A DNA stretch of 64,000 bases from Hygrocybe punicea (Eukaryota > Basidiomycota > Agaricomycetes > Agaricales > Hygrophoraceae), in assembly GCA_963556145.1 (NCBI GenBank), contig OY744467.1:2480001-2544000 (forward strand). Reading direction: 5' to 3'. Of the stretch, positions 25,831-37,172 are shown piece after piece. Under the pieces are notes generated by a model. The model was not told where the DNA came from, did no database searches, and saw only the letters and a program-made list of their open reading frames with translations. The first letter of the stretch is position 1. Each line of letters opens with the position of its first letter. Both the position numbers and the translations under genes were made by a program.

Positions 25831-26020
25831 CCATCTGCATATGGAGTAGAGAGGAATACCCTTATCTGCACATAGGACACTCAGGAAATTCTTATCTGCA
25901 CATAGGACACACATGAAACCCTTATCTATACAAGGGACATGCAAGGAAACCCTTATCTACAGAAGGGACATACAAGAAAACCCTTATCTATGCAGAGGAT
26001 ATGAAGGAATACCCTTATCT
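25831..26020 (-). repeat. Minisatellite, about six units of 30-31 bp
   Basis: Read on the minus strand, a unit starting GATAAGGGTTT and containing a CATGTCCC or CTATGTGCA-type second half recurs at a spacing of 30-31 bp, about six times, with a seventh degenerate unit at 25,831. Units differ by several substitutions. Because 30 is divisible by 3 but 31 is not, the array is unlikely to be coding. Confidence 0.75.
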
Positions 26021-26109
26021 TAACTGATAAGGCCCCCAAACATCTTATCAGAGGCCAAAGAAGCACAAGAAGCACAGCCACCTCCTTATCTCCAAACATA
26101 GAGATAACA

Positions 26110-26156
26110 CATGCCATACCGTTGCCCTCCAGGGTCATGGTCTATTTTGACTGGAG
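26110..26156 (-). repeat. Inverted repeat, left copy
   Basis: The reverse complement of this stretch matches 31,771-31,812 over about 36-40 bp around the core AGACCATGACCCTGGAGGG followed by AACGGTA. The two copies face each other and bracket the integrase-core and alpha-kinase genes, about 5.6 kb apart. Confidence 0.6.
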
Positions 26157-26959
26157 ATTTCCTTTCTTGATTTAATAATGTATAAATCTTGACATGTGCC
26201 TGGGGTCTTGGGACTGCGTGATGTTTATTTGTGACAGAGGTTTCTGCACTGATGACCATAGACATCGTGAGGACATTGCCGATATTCCCACCCCTTCCAC
26301 CATTTCAGACGTGCCAATGACGAGAACGACAGTAGAACCAGTCACCCCAAACATCAAAATGCGGTGGTGGGACTGGTGGACGGTATGAAGATGATGAGGG
26401 TGTAGACAATGATGAGGGTGTAGACAACAGCCAACAACATTGACTGAGGCCGGGATGACGAGGAATGGCTGTCCCACCAATCCCACCCACCTACTACATA
26501 AGAGCAATCTGGTGATGGGTGACGGATCTGTAACCACCAACGACGGTGACACTCACAAGCGGGTGACAAGTTCCCGAGCGAGCTGGATGGAGCAGCAGGG
26601 GGTCATCCATGCTGCACAAAAGTGTGTTTTTATACCTCTTTTGTTTACTTGCGACAGCCCAACATTCACAGACACCCACCACAAGCCACCACCACCACCA
26701 ACACACCATGAATCCACCGACAACAACATTCCAGCCAACATGGTGGAGAGAGGGCAGCCTTTGTAGGCGCGGAATCTCAGTGTTTTTGCGAGTCTTGTCG
26801 ATGGGGTAAAAACCCAAGAATCTCTTCTTGTTTGTAACTATGGACATAAGCCACAATATAGGTACTATATAGTATCTATAACGAGAAACAAGGGGGAGAA
26901 CTGGGAGAGGTGATTGGAAAGTGAGAAGAGTGAACTGAATGAATGTAGAATGAAGGAAA

Positions 26960-27550
26960 ATGAGGGAATACATGCCCAGGGAGATACCAGTCTCTACAAC
27001 GGCCCCGGCGCCCACGTCAGAAGCGCTGAAAAGACTCATGCACATGAACAAATGCAAACGCGGGAAAACAGAGAGGTCCACAGGGCAGAATTCGCAACAG
27101 GGGAGCATCATGCCCCACTGCTCAATTGTATGTTTTTTTTTTCATATTTACTTTACTTTTTATTCCTATGTACAAGGCGACACGGCACCGCTACCAACAC
27201 CGAAACCAATTCATTCAAGAAGTGTTATTCTAATTGCATGTGGGCAAAGTTATCCGGTATTAATCCGCGCAAAATTGGTCCTGCTCAGAGATGCTGGAAC
27301 GTTGGCTATGGGTTGGCAACACCCAGCACCAACCACAACAATGTCCATGACGATGTCCACCTCGAGGCTGATGGTTACATGCATGCCGTTGTCAGAAGGC
27401 ACAGTGAAGGGGATGGGGATTGTCACGCCATCTCCAAGTCCACATCATCATCAGAATGAAGACTACATTTGCAGCCACAGACCAACCTCTAGATGCCAAG
27501 CACAGTTATTCAAGAAATGGACCGCGAAGCAGGCTCGTGATGCTTGCTAA
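26960..27550 (+). CDS. Hypothetical His/Thr/Pro-rich ORF inside mobile island
   Basis: This open frame of 196 residues is upstream of, and in the same direction as, the integrase-core gene. It has no recognised domain. It is rich in Ser, Thr, Pro, Met and His. A stretch at 27128-27176 (GTATGT ... TACAAG) looks like an intron but would break the frame if removed. An overlapping second frame is also open at 26914-27459, so the true frame is uncertain. It could be an accessory frame of the same element or chance. Confidence 0.3.
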   Translation: MREYMPREIPVSTTAPAPTSEALKRLMHMNKCKRGKTERSTGQNSQQGSIMPHCSIVCFFFHIYFTFYSYVQGDTAPLPTPKPIHSRSVILIACGQSYPVLIRAKLVLLRDAGTLAMGWQHPAPTTTMSMTMSTSRLMVTCMPLSEGTVKGMGIVTPSPSPHHHQNEDYICSHRPTSRCQAQLFKKWTAKQARDAC

Positions 27551-27854
27551 CCGGCGCATTTGCTGAACAGCAGTAACCACAGCCATCACCACGACAATAC
27601 ACACGCATATGTACATGTGTTCGTTCCTCGTTTCTCCCCTGTATGGCTTCCAAGTCTGGACTCAATGCATTTTGATTTTAAATATTATGATCCAAGCTAT
27701 GTCAAGGGTCTTGGAACTGCATGATGTACCAGTATGTGACGGGCACGAGGGGTGCTAGTAAATGAGCCAGCCCTTCAGTCATGCTGGCAGTTGGCGCTGT
27801 GTGCCAATGTCAAGATATTCCCTTATGTTGACTTCCAGCCACAACCACAATCCA

Positions 27855-29378
27855 ATGGGGAAGAATCAGCACAATCTTCGTGAGTCCGTGTCTTACAGAA
27901 AGAAATTTACTAATTACATCCTAGTTGATGCTGAGGATGAGTCATTGAAGGCCGCTCTTCACACCTACCATCGTGAAAAGCTCACCGACAATAAGAAGAT
28001 ATCAGAGCGCCTTGCAGTTGACCATGGAATCAAAATGAGGTTTGTAATGTTCACACCTGTCTTTCATTGCTTTGACAAAATGTTTAGTGTGTCAACCGTG
28101 AAACGCAGGCGCCGTCAGCTGGGTCTTAAAGGGAGCGAGGCTACCATGAAGATTATTGACCCCGCAGTAGCTGAACAGCTCATTGTAGAGGAGATGGACA
28201 AGGATCCTGCAAGGCATGCAGGAGTCCGAACCATTCAAGTGAAGTTAGCATTCAACAAAGGCATACACTTATCTCGGTGAGTAAACAATCTTCCATATAT
28301 TTTCTTGGTCCTTATTTGACACAAACCACAGGCAGTATGTATCGGATATCATGCACACTCACGACAACGATGGCTTTGATCTGTGTGAGCCAACTGCCAA
28401 ACGCATTATTCGAATTGCAAAATTTCCTATTGGTATTTACCACTGTTGGGCCGGCGATGGACACGACAAGCTCTACAGTATTGAATTTCATATCTGGGCA
28501 GTAATAGATGATGCAACCGGCAAGTGGCTGGTTGCATGGGTGATCCTGAGTAATCGGATGGGTGTGATAGTAGCCTACTTGTTTCTGTGTCTCGTCGAGA
28601 CAATGGGTGGTGAGCTGCCAGTTCATTTCAATGCATAAACTTTTTTCACATATTCAACAGGCATACCAGTGCAGTTCACCATTGATTGCGGATTGGAGAC
28701 AACAATTCTGTATGGTCTTGTGAACGCAATTCGGTGAGTTGCAACTGCTCTAGACTGCTCTCGTACTAACATTCAATAGTGAGGCCCACTACCCGGAATA
28801 CCCTCTTGAAGACTTACTGGCACATGTCTACCTGCGCAGTATCCACAACATCAGTGTAGAACGATCTTGGCTCCACCTGCGGCTCGATTTTGGTGACAAT
28901 GTGGTCTTATTTTTCAAGGCCGGAATTGAAGATGGTATATACAATCCAGACAATCCGGATCAATAGTGAGCAGTTTCCGCAACCCATTGTTAGCCAGCAT
29001 TGAACTTTTGGTAGTGAACTTTGCCAATGGCTATGGCCGACTCTTCTATGCAAGGAACTACAATCCTTCATGGATTTCTGCAATGGGGTACGGATACGGA
29101 ATGACAATGACAAACCAGGGCCATCAGGGATGTCTCAGAATGAGGCTTTTGCCTTCCCAGAGAAGTGGGATGGCCGTGATTGCTTGTTACCAATCGATCC
29201 AGAGATGATTCGAGAGATTAAAGCTGAGATGGGTGGTGATGCTATTCTTGAGTTCACTACAGCTGAATTCTCAGCACGAGCACAGGCTGCATTCGACAGT
29301 CTCAATATCATGGAGCTCACCCTTAAAAATGTCTGGGAGATTTTTACAGCCATGTTACCGATACTAGCTAGACATTAA
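27855..29378 (+). CDS. Integrase-core (rve-like DDE) protein of an Agaricomycete mobile-element family
   Basis: Six exons give one uninterrupted frame of 424 residues: 27855-28039, 28088-28276, 28332-28609, 28661-28733, 28780-28965 and 29015-29378. The start MGKNQHNLRE is preferred over an in-frame Met at 27762, because family members as I recall them begin like this. A basic helix-turn-helix-like segment (STVKRRRRQLGLKG) precedes the catalytic core. Candidate acidic triad positions are GDGHDK/VIDDATGKW, FTIDCG and NISVERSW, and GPSGMSQNEAFAFP lies near the end. The presence of introns and intact splice sites suggests a gene that is, or recently was, functional. Whether it moves DNA or is domesticated is unknown. 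Confidence 0.8.
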
Positions 29379-29618
29379 CCAATACATCTACACCTCCGAG
29401 AATGAGGATTGATGCAATCTGAAACACAAATACATAGTGGTACATTTATGAAACACAATTTCAAGGTGAGGGGAATCCTATGGCTTGTATAAGGGGCCAG
29501 TCCAAATGAATATATTGATGTGGCACACCTTGGTGGAGGCGTCCATGCATATCCCATTTGGAACTCCTTGCTGGTGATCCCTCTGGTCCCCTGTCAACTC
29601 CTCCAACATCAAGGGTCT

Positions 29619-30816
29619 TTAGGGTGAGGCCGTGCAGATTCTGTTCAAGCCACACATCAGTAAGTGGCTGTTGAGAAATATTTGAATTTGTCGTGGTCCC
29701 AGGTCCCAAAATGCCCGATTTTCAGCTGGCAAGGCACTGCGAAGATCAATGAGCAAGAATATTGAGTTTTGAAAAGTTATACGTACGTGTGAGACTGAGG
29801 ATCAATCAAACACATAATCTTTTTGTGATCAAACATTCCTAAAAGTCTCCGAATTGTTAGTTCAGTCAAGCTTGATGCCAAAGTAGAGTAACATGCCCTG
29901 GAGATCACACAAAACTAGGTGCTCCCGGGTCCATACCACAGTGAAATGGGCAAATGCATGGATGGCCATCGTCATACTATCACCAGGTGCAGCCCCAACA
30001 TCATGATTTCCTGTAAATTTTTGAATACGTGCGTCGAGCTTGCCACAGGGAAGGAGGCGAGTGGTGATGAAATGAGGATATGGAAGGTTCACTGGGAACT
30101 CCGCCTCAGACCCAAAGTTGGTTATGGGTTCAAACCTTCCAAGAATTGCATCTTTGACGTTGAAATAAAATTCTAGATTTGGGAAGTATTTGATCGTGAC
30201 GATTGACACTGTCGGTTCATAAAGTCTCAATGTTGTGCTTACTCGGTATGGGAACATCTGATTCCATGCAAAATGAGGCAAATTCCATTTGCAAGGCTTC
30301 ACCTTGCAACATGAGCTCAAACTTGGCCGCTAAAACTTCAGCCATGTCTTCTGTGGCATATCCTCCCAGACATTCCATCACAGCATACTCGTTCATCCCA
30401 AATCAACCCTAAAAATGATTTATTCATGTAAGAGTGCTTGAAAAACAGAAACGTACATAAATTGCTCATTTTGAGCTACCACGTCCAATATAGCCTGTTT
30501 CTGAGAAATCTTCATTGGCAATGGACATGTGCACTCCCTCTTCCCAGTCAGTGGCAAGAGTGATTGTTTCAATAGCGTCAGATTTCGAGAATGTAACGTG
30601 TCCTTCTTTGGAGCACTTGGTATTGGTACGCATGAACAAACAAGTCATCATGGGTGGGTTTCGAGAATATTGTGGTAGTGGTATTGGTTCTTGTGGATGG
30701 AATGCACTACATCTTGGCAAAGATACAGGTAGGGGAGGCCAGAACATACTGAGCCTTTGGTTTGTGTTGCTACTAGTAGTTGCAGATGCTACTGTGCATC
30801 TGGAAAGGCGACACAA
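29619..30816 (-). pseudogene. Alpha-kinase domain protein, broken
   Basis: Minus-strand exons resemble the fungal branch of atypical alpha-kinases (MHCK/EF2K type). From high to low coordinates I see GYIGRGSSK (glycine-rich nucleotide loop, near 30,490), ECLGGYATEDMAEVLAAKFE (near 30,380), LEFYFNVKDAILGRFEP, YPHFITTRLLPCGKLDARIQ, KFTGNHDVGA, AIHAFAHFTVVWTREHLVLC, then DLQG and MCLIDPQSHT across an inferred GC-AG intron. The end is NRAFWDLGPRQIQIF, with a stop at 29619. A TGA at 30466-30468 lies in frame directly after the glycine loop, where a codon for a basic residue such as CGA would be expected. No convincing ATG start was found, and the longest upstream frame starts at 30816. I therefore call it a pseudogene. 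It is convergent with the integrase-core gene, 240 bp away. Confidence 0.7.
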
Positions 30817-31767
30817 TGAAATTCTTGAAGCTCTAACAACAACATGTCCATTACAAGGTGTATGTGAGTAGAAGCCAGGAACCTCTTCATCACGCAGGCC
30901 TCACTGATCTATGTATGGGCAGGTCAGTGACATATCGATACCACAAACAGAGCTTACTGGAGTCATCTTTTGGCCACCTTCCATCATTACCCCTGCCTTG
31001 AATCTAACCTTGAGGAGCTCACTTGGGTCACGTTTAGCCCTCTGTTCCTTGTGGAGTGCGAGACTCTTGTTTTTATTAGTAAGTCCATGGTTAAAATTGA
31101 CTGTTGCTGCTTTTATAAGGCTAGAATTTTGAGCTTGTGGATGAACTTTTGGCTTGTCTAAATGAGTGTCAGATGCTTTACGTTGAAACTCGGATGCCCA
31201 CTGGAGTATATATCTGAGACTGAGCTACTCTGAGGCCACCCATCACCTGAATCTCCTGTAAGCTGCTCTGCAAAACCTGGTACCCTTATTAGTACTTCAG
31301 GAATAGCATCCAGTGGACGAGTCACTAGTACAATCACTATGAATATCCCAGTGATCTAGAGTGCATTACAATAATCTCACCAAAGTATCCTAGACAGCTA
31401 TTGCACACCATTTTCATCATGTTTGAATAAACCAATCCACAGGAATTTCACTGCGGTTTCAACTGGATTTTTGTTAGAATTTACAATCCAGGCATGTAAG
31501 TTAGCACACCCTGAGAGAGGCCTTCTCAGGAGCCAATTTGCCCTCCAAATCAAGACACATTTTACAAGTCTCAATGAGAAGCCTGGGAAAGGCTGCACTA
31601 CAACCATTGCAGATCATAGTGTGAACACAAGAGGGGGAAATGGGCAGTTATTTTGTTCTCAACATTGTTATTAACGGTGATGCACGATGTAGCCACTAGT
31701 ACATACTTCAAGTTTGTCACGCATAACACAATCGGTAAGCTAGGACCCCAACACCGCAAACGGTAAT
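30817..31767. other. Unassigned sequence in repeat island
   Basis: No supported gene or RNA. It may contain the missing 5' part of the alpha-kinase gene, but no exon with a family motif could be read on the minus strand. Confidence 0.3.
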
Positions 31768-31812
31768 GCCAAAGTCAAATAGACCATGACCCTGGAGGGA
31801 AACGGTAATGCC
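31768..31812 (+). repeat. Inverted repeat, right copy, with internal direct repeat
   Basis: This copy matches 26,110-26,156 in inverse orientation. It also ends in AAACGGTAATGCC, which occurs a second time just upstream at 31,758-31,770, so the site holds a small direct repeat as well. Confidence 0.6.
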
Positions 31813-32039
31813 ACCCATCATTCCCTGATCAAGAAGCACATCACATTTGATCAAATACAGTCCAGCCCTGATCTTATCTTTTTCTTAACTGATAAGGATA
31901 CACACATGGCATGGCATCAATTGATCAAGAAGCATATCAGGAAGATGATTCTAGAAGCACACCCTGGCACAGCCTTGCCTTTGATTCACACACCCAAGAT
32001 TAGATCAGCAAAATGACTCACTCCCATCAAATGTGACTC

Positions 32040-32345
32040 ATTGATCTATCTATGACAAATTCATGACCCTTATGACATATTCATGACCCCCATGACTCAT
32101 TATGACTATTTCTGACGCATTATGCCCTCTCCTTTGATTATAGTACCTATGTGACTCAGTAATTGACTCTGTATGAGTCACAAACCCATGCCTTCCTTTC
32201 TTATGATTTCTTATGAGTCATAACCCCCCATGCCCTTCATTATTATGACTCCTTATGAGTCATAAACCTATGCCTCTCCTCTATATGACTCCCTATGAGT
32301 CATAACCTATGCTCTCCATTTCATATACCTTTCTATGACTCCTGC
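32040..32345. repeat. Array of TGACTCAT / ATGAGTCA palindromic repeats
   Basis: Strings such as TGACTCATTATGAC and CTTATGAGTCATAA recur at irregular spacing of about 30-50 bp. TGACTCA is the core bound by Gcn4/AP-1-type bZIP factors, but here the repetition and lack of a downstream gene suggest a repeat array or LTR enhancer-like region. Confidence 0.6.
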
Positions 32346-33195
32346 TGTAGAATAGGTATATATAGAGCCCAGTTTCTGCTGGAGATGGCCCAGTCACCTA
32401 ATCCGACAGGACCAGTCACAGGACAGTCCCTCTCCCAGATTCTGATTCACCCCTCTGTGTTTGTTTGTATTACCTACTTTGGTAGTAGCTAGTACCCAAA
32501 TACCACTTGCAGTTCAAGTCATCATTCATTTGTCTAAGGACTATCAATCTCAGATATATTGATATTCCCTTATTACTTGTTTGATACATATTCTTTGTGT
32601 TCTGTCATGTAGTACAGTCACATTCAATTTCTTTCAAGTTCTATTGGTCATCACCAAAGATATCCCAGTACTTTATTCTGCACTAGTAGCCAATGTGCAT
32701 TTGAAGCTTTGGAATAAAGTCCGATATCTTGATCATCAATCCTACTTGCCTATTGTTCAGTTCATTCATTCTGTACATAGTATTTTGTCACACCCTTTGT
32801 TTGACATCTACTGTTACACTCGCCCATCACCCATTGTCTATGGCATCATCTATCACTCATCTCTGTTGTACCTCTGCTCATTGTATACTTGCTACTTGTA
32901 TACTTGACTGTTATACACCTGTTCATCCTACACTGTTCATACTTGCTTGAGTTGTCTTCTACATATACTCTTGCACACCACTCAAAGTCTTTACCTTCAG
33001 TAGGGAAGACCTCACTGTTCACTCATCCTCTATAAGTCATACATCTGACTTATATTATTGTCAAGTATTTGTTGTATCCCTCAAAGCTAACCTTTGATAG
33101 GATTCACACCACAACCCAACCACCCAACAGGAATAACCCAGAGTTATTAAAGAGCTAAATCCTCAATCCCAAAGGACAACAAGGTAATTTCCTGA
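32346..33195. other. AT-rich, LTR-like region without genes
   Basis: A TATATATAG string at 32,357-32,366 follows the palindrome array. T/C-rich, gene-free sequence continues to a CACCACAACCCAACCACCCAACA stretch near 33,105-33,130. This could be a solo LTR with promoter-like features, but I could not define TG...CA ends, a primer-binding site or a target duplication. Confidence 0.3.
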
Positions 33196-33398
33196 TCAAC
33201 GATGCACTCCAGAAACCCTTGGTGTGGATTTGTTCAAACACTTCCCACGCAAAACACCCTCTCTACAATGGCTTGAAGAAAATGTTAGTAAACAAAGTGC
33301 CACTGGATTATCCATCCCAATTGGAACATAGCTAGCAGTACTTTGAGAATGCTCAATACTCAGTCTGTGCAGGCCATTCTCCATTGCTTCTCCAAGAA

Positions 33399-33749
33399 TC
33401 ACACTACCCTCAGTGACTTTGTGGAATTTATCATACAAGAGCCTGCTGTATGACACAACACCATTGTTCTTGACATCCTCAACCACCCCACTAAGCTACT
33501 GTCTACTCTTTCCAAGCACTCCACCTTGCAGCAACCTGTATTCCAATGGGCCCTCGATCTCATACATAGAAAGCATGTAAAATCCATCCCAGAGCCGGTT
33601 CCTGCAATGAGAATGACATCCTTGTCTTGCTTTAGGATGGCTACCACAACTTTGAGCTGCCAGAGGCATGGTACCTGTTGGAAGGGTTTTATCGTGGCTT
33701 CGCAAAGCTGTTTCAGCAATGGGTCAGGCCCAGCTGATTTTTCTGGCAT
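33399..33749 (-). pseudogene. RecQ-type helicase fragment
   Basis: The frame reads QLKVVVAILKQDKDVILIAG followed by TGSGMDFT, which resembles the Q-motif and Walker A region of the DEAD/RecQ-like helicases scattered in Agaricomycete genomes (expected GTGSGKT). The catalytic lysine position reads Met. No other helicase motif can be followed downstream (33,196-33,398), so this is a short relic. Confidence 0.6.
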
Positions 33750-34000
33750 GAAATTACAGCGACATGAAATATGATTTGTGACTGTATACTATAATATGAC
33801 TTAACACAATTGTGGCTAATGTTGTTTACTAATGTTTTCTTCAAGCTGTATTGGAGAGGGTCAAGAGGATTAAGAGTTCTGAGTTTAAAAAAGTGCCTTC
33901 AGAGATCTAATATTTCAGAACTTCCCTACAAGTAGTATAACCTACATACTAGCACCTCACCTCTCACCCTCGGAAATTTGGCTGGGCAGGAGCCTAAGTT

Positions 34001-34536
34001 TTCCCATGATTTGAGTTTTCCCACACAATTTCAGTTGCCATGTTTTTTAAGTAAGCAACCTTAAGTGACTACAAGCTTCATTCTATTTCTTATCTATGTA
34101 CTTAAATAGTCTTATATAGCTTAAGTAACTGGTAACTACTTTGTAGCAAGCTCTATGGAATATAAAGTAGCTCAGAACTCAATGCCCTGCCTTTTTGGTT
34201 GTCTCATTTTAGGTAAGTCCCTTGATGGAGATCCGATCGAATACTTACCAATGATCCAGACCATCACAATGACAGTAATTCAAATATGTCAATTATCACA
34301 TGATCTCCATCAAGGGACTTGCCTAAAATGAGACAACCAAAAAAGGCACGGTGTTGAGTTCTGAGCTACTTTACATTCCATAGAGCTTGCTACAAAGTAG
34401 TTACCAGTTACTTAAATATATATATATATTTAAGTACATAGATAAGAAATAGAATGAAACTTCTAGTCACCTAAGGTTGCTTACTTAGAAAACATGGCAA
34501 CTCAAATTGCGTGGGGAAACTCAAATTGCATGGGAA
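34001..34536. mobile_element. Foldback/MITE element with about 235 bp inverted arms
   Basis: The left arm 34001-34235 and right arm 34304-34536 are inverted copies with about 90% identity, separated by a unique core of about 70 bp. The outer ends share TTCCCATG followed by ATTTGAGTTT-type sequence. There is no coding capacity. The right arm carries an (AT)n expansion near 34,418-34,430. A clear target-site duplication was not found. Confidence 0.85.
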
Positions 34537-34866
34537 GTAATAAATGTGCCATTGTCATGTCATATACATCCTCTGCCATTTGTACCTGATCATGATCCTC
34601 CTGTCCTGTACATGCAGCATCTCATCTCCAAACGAAAATTGGTTGCAGCCTGAGATTCTTGATCAGAACACTGAAGTCGAGCAGTTGTCTCAGTGTGATC
34701 TGGTATTTTGCATGTTGTCGGTAGGTCTTATCTGAGACATCTCTTCCACATTTGCAGAGCATTGGGCAGGCAGGGAAAGTCTACTAGGAGATCTCAGTTG
34801 ATGGGAACAGTGTGAGAACCTGGTTCAAAGAAAGACACTAAGTTTGAAAGGTCGTTTAACTAGTTA

Positions 34867-35572
34867 CAGCATATTCAGAAAAGCATGGCCAAGCCAACTT
34901 TGTTTTTGTGAATGTCTGACTGGTAGCCACCGAATCACAGTAACGTGTGATTTTTGAACTGATTAGGAAATATAGACTTAGATAAGATTTGAATATTTTG
35001 TATTGGATCTCATGAAATACTGTACCATTTTACATGATGTGAGAGAGAAAGTTCATCTATTTTATTAGGGCTAGTCTCTCCCACATTTACTTCCTGAAAA
35101 TTTCTAGTGTTTTGAAGGTTACAGGTGAAATATCATTATCTTATGTTATCCACTTGATTTTGTGTGGTTAATAGCTCCACAAGGAATGCTTAGGTCAACA
35201 TGGTTTTAAGGAGAAACTTGTTCTATGTTCAGAGAGCTAAAAGACCACATAAAATTATTTATACATTTCTTTGATCTCAGGAAGTATTTGACAACATTCA
35301 CTAAAATACCTCACCTATAACCTTCAAAACACTAGAAATTTTCAGGAAGTAAATGTGGGAGAGACTAGCCCTAATAAAATAGATGAACTTTCTCTCTCAC
35401 ATCATGTAAAATGGTACAGTATTTCATGAGATCCAATACAAAATATTCAAATCTTATCTAAGTCTATATTTCCTAATCAGTTCAAAAATCACATGTTACT
35501 GCGATTCGGTGGCTACCGGTCAGACATTCACAAAAACAAAGTTGGCTTGGCCATGCTTTTCCGAATACGCTG
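34867..35572. mobile_element. Foldback element with TA target site, Tc1/mariner-like ends
   Basis: Inverted arms of about 263 bp (34867-35129 and 35309-35572) are nearly identical. The ends read CAGCATATTCAGAAAAGC and, inverted, CAGCGTATTCGGAAAAGC. A TA dinucleotide sits immediately outside each end (34865-34866 and 35573-35574), as produced by Tc1/mariner transposases. The core is non-coding, so the element is non-autonomous. Confidence 0.85.
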
Positions 35573-37172
35573 TAATGAATCGATCATAGATGAGGGGAGT
35601 CATCTGACATATCAATCTTGTTGCAACCATTTCTTGCCCAGCACCAGCTGAGGGACTTTTCACTGGGAGTCAACCACTGTAAAAGATTTCATTACTACCG
35701 TGATCTATGACCACTTGGGACAGACTTGATTTTTGGATGAATTACAAACCATTTTGGCTCAGACTTTTTGTAAAATCGATCCAGTATATCACACCGATAT
35801 TTTCCCAAGATTGTTTGCCTTGTAGGGCATTAGATCTTAGTCTGTCATTGAACCCCTTCAATACATGCTCATTTAGTTGGTCACATCACGCTTGCCTGAT
35901 TCAGTTGGTACAGGCAAATTTTCACTTCCAATGACTGGTAACCAATCATAACTGGCCTGATTTTGGTCACATCCCAAGTGGCCACAATAACGACTTTTCA
36001 TGGGGTCCGGCAATTGCTTATAAAATCTGTGCACATGCTTGTTAAGGTAATTGTTTCAAATGTGGTCAACTCAAGATAAATGAGATATACCCTCAGTTTA
36101 GTGCAATAAAATATATATCAGTTAATTGAAATGTCAGGCAACACTACTGACAAACATTAGAACTAGTTTTCACAGCAAACTGAAGCAATAAATCACATAA
36201 TATGAGTCTCTACTACTTTTGACTACCAGAAAAGGCTTCGCTGATGCTTGACAAACATTACATAAGCAAGCCTTTTGCCACTCGCCCATAGCAACTGTGT
36301 AGGTTGCCACACTGCTATAATCACCAATCAAACTATCAGAGGTTCTTCTAACATACATTTAGAACAAATTGTTTATAACAGAATATTTTTTTTCACTCTA
36401 ATTTCCCCCCAGAACAATGGTGATTCCATTGGTTTGAAAGATGTAGCAAGATTTTTAAAAATCTACTGTGAACAAGTTATGCAGATTGAAGTTCTATCAC
36501 ACTTTTGTTATATGTGCTAAGGTTGAAATGTATTGGTAGAGGTTGCAGAAATATTTACCATTTCTTCTCAAACTTTCGTAGTCTGCCACACACACAAATA
36601 AAACCAAATTTGAAAGGGGATCTGATCCTGACTTTGTTTGCAATTCCTCTCAGCGATTAGCCTTAAAACGTGATAAAAATGTAGGATATGTCCTAAATTT
36701 ATGATCGGCTGAATCAAATTTATCATAACACTGGCGCAAATTCATTCCGAGGCCAATTTAAATTTGGCCATCCCAAGTGGTCATGGATCACGGTATTAGT
36801 GGGGGTGGGCAATTCCTTATTCACAGCCGTGATGCTTATGTAATTGAAATTATGGCGAAGTAAAAATTCAAGGCAACCCATCGATTCAACTTCTCGCTAT
36901 GGGCACGAACATGTCAATTCCAATAAACAGTAAACACAGCATCATGTCTAACATATCCCAGTATTGGCTTGTTGAGTACCATAATTTTTTGAGACCGAAT
37001 TGACTTGGTTTATGGCGAGTTTGAATGATCTGATGAGGAGAGGACTAGCATGAACAACCGATGATTGTTGTTGAAGACCTGCTGTATAAATTGGTTGCGA
37101 GAGACCAAGGCTGGAGTGCTGTGGGTTTGGGGTTAACTGCACAACAGTGTAGAAAGATGGTACTTCACAATG
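35573..37172. other. Gene-free part of repeat island
   Basis: AT-rich sequence without supported genes. Short open frames (for example 35,707-35,934 and 36,275-36,520) lack family resemblance. Scattered copies of TGGTCAC and CCAAGTGG strings are present, but no element ends could be set. Confidence 0.3.

Noticed and set aside
25831..26020. Possible CRISPR-like array
   Set aside because: Units are contiguous and diverged, without spacers, and the sequence is eukaryotic; it is a minisatellite.
26494..27111. 205-residue minus-strand ORF with Trp-rich run
   Set aside because: It lies opposite CCA/CAC-rich repeats (the WWWWW run is the complement of a CCA repeat) and has no domain.
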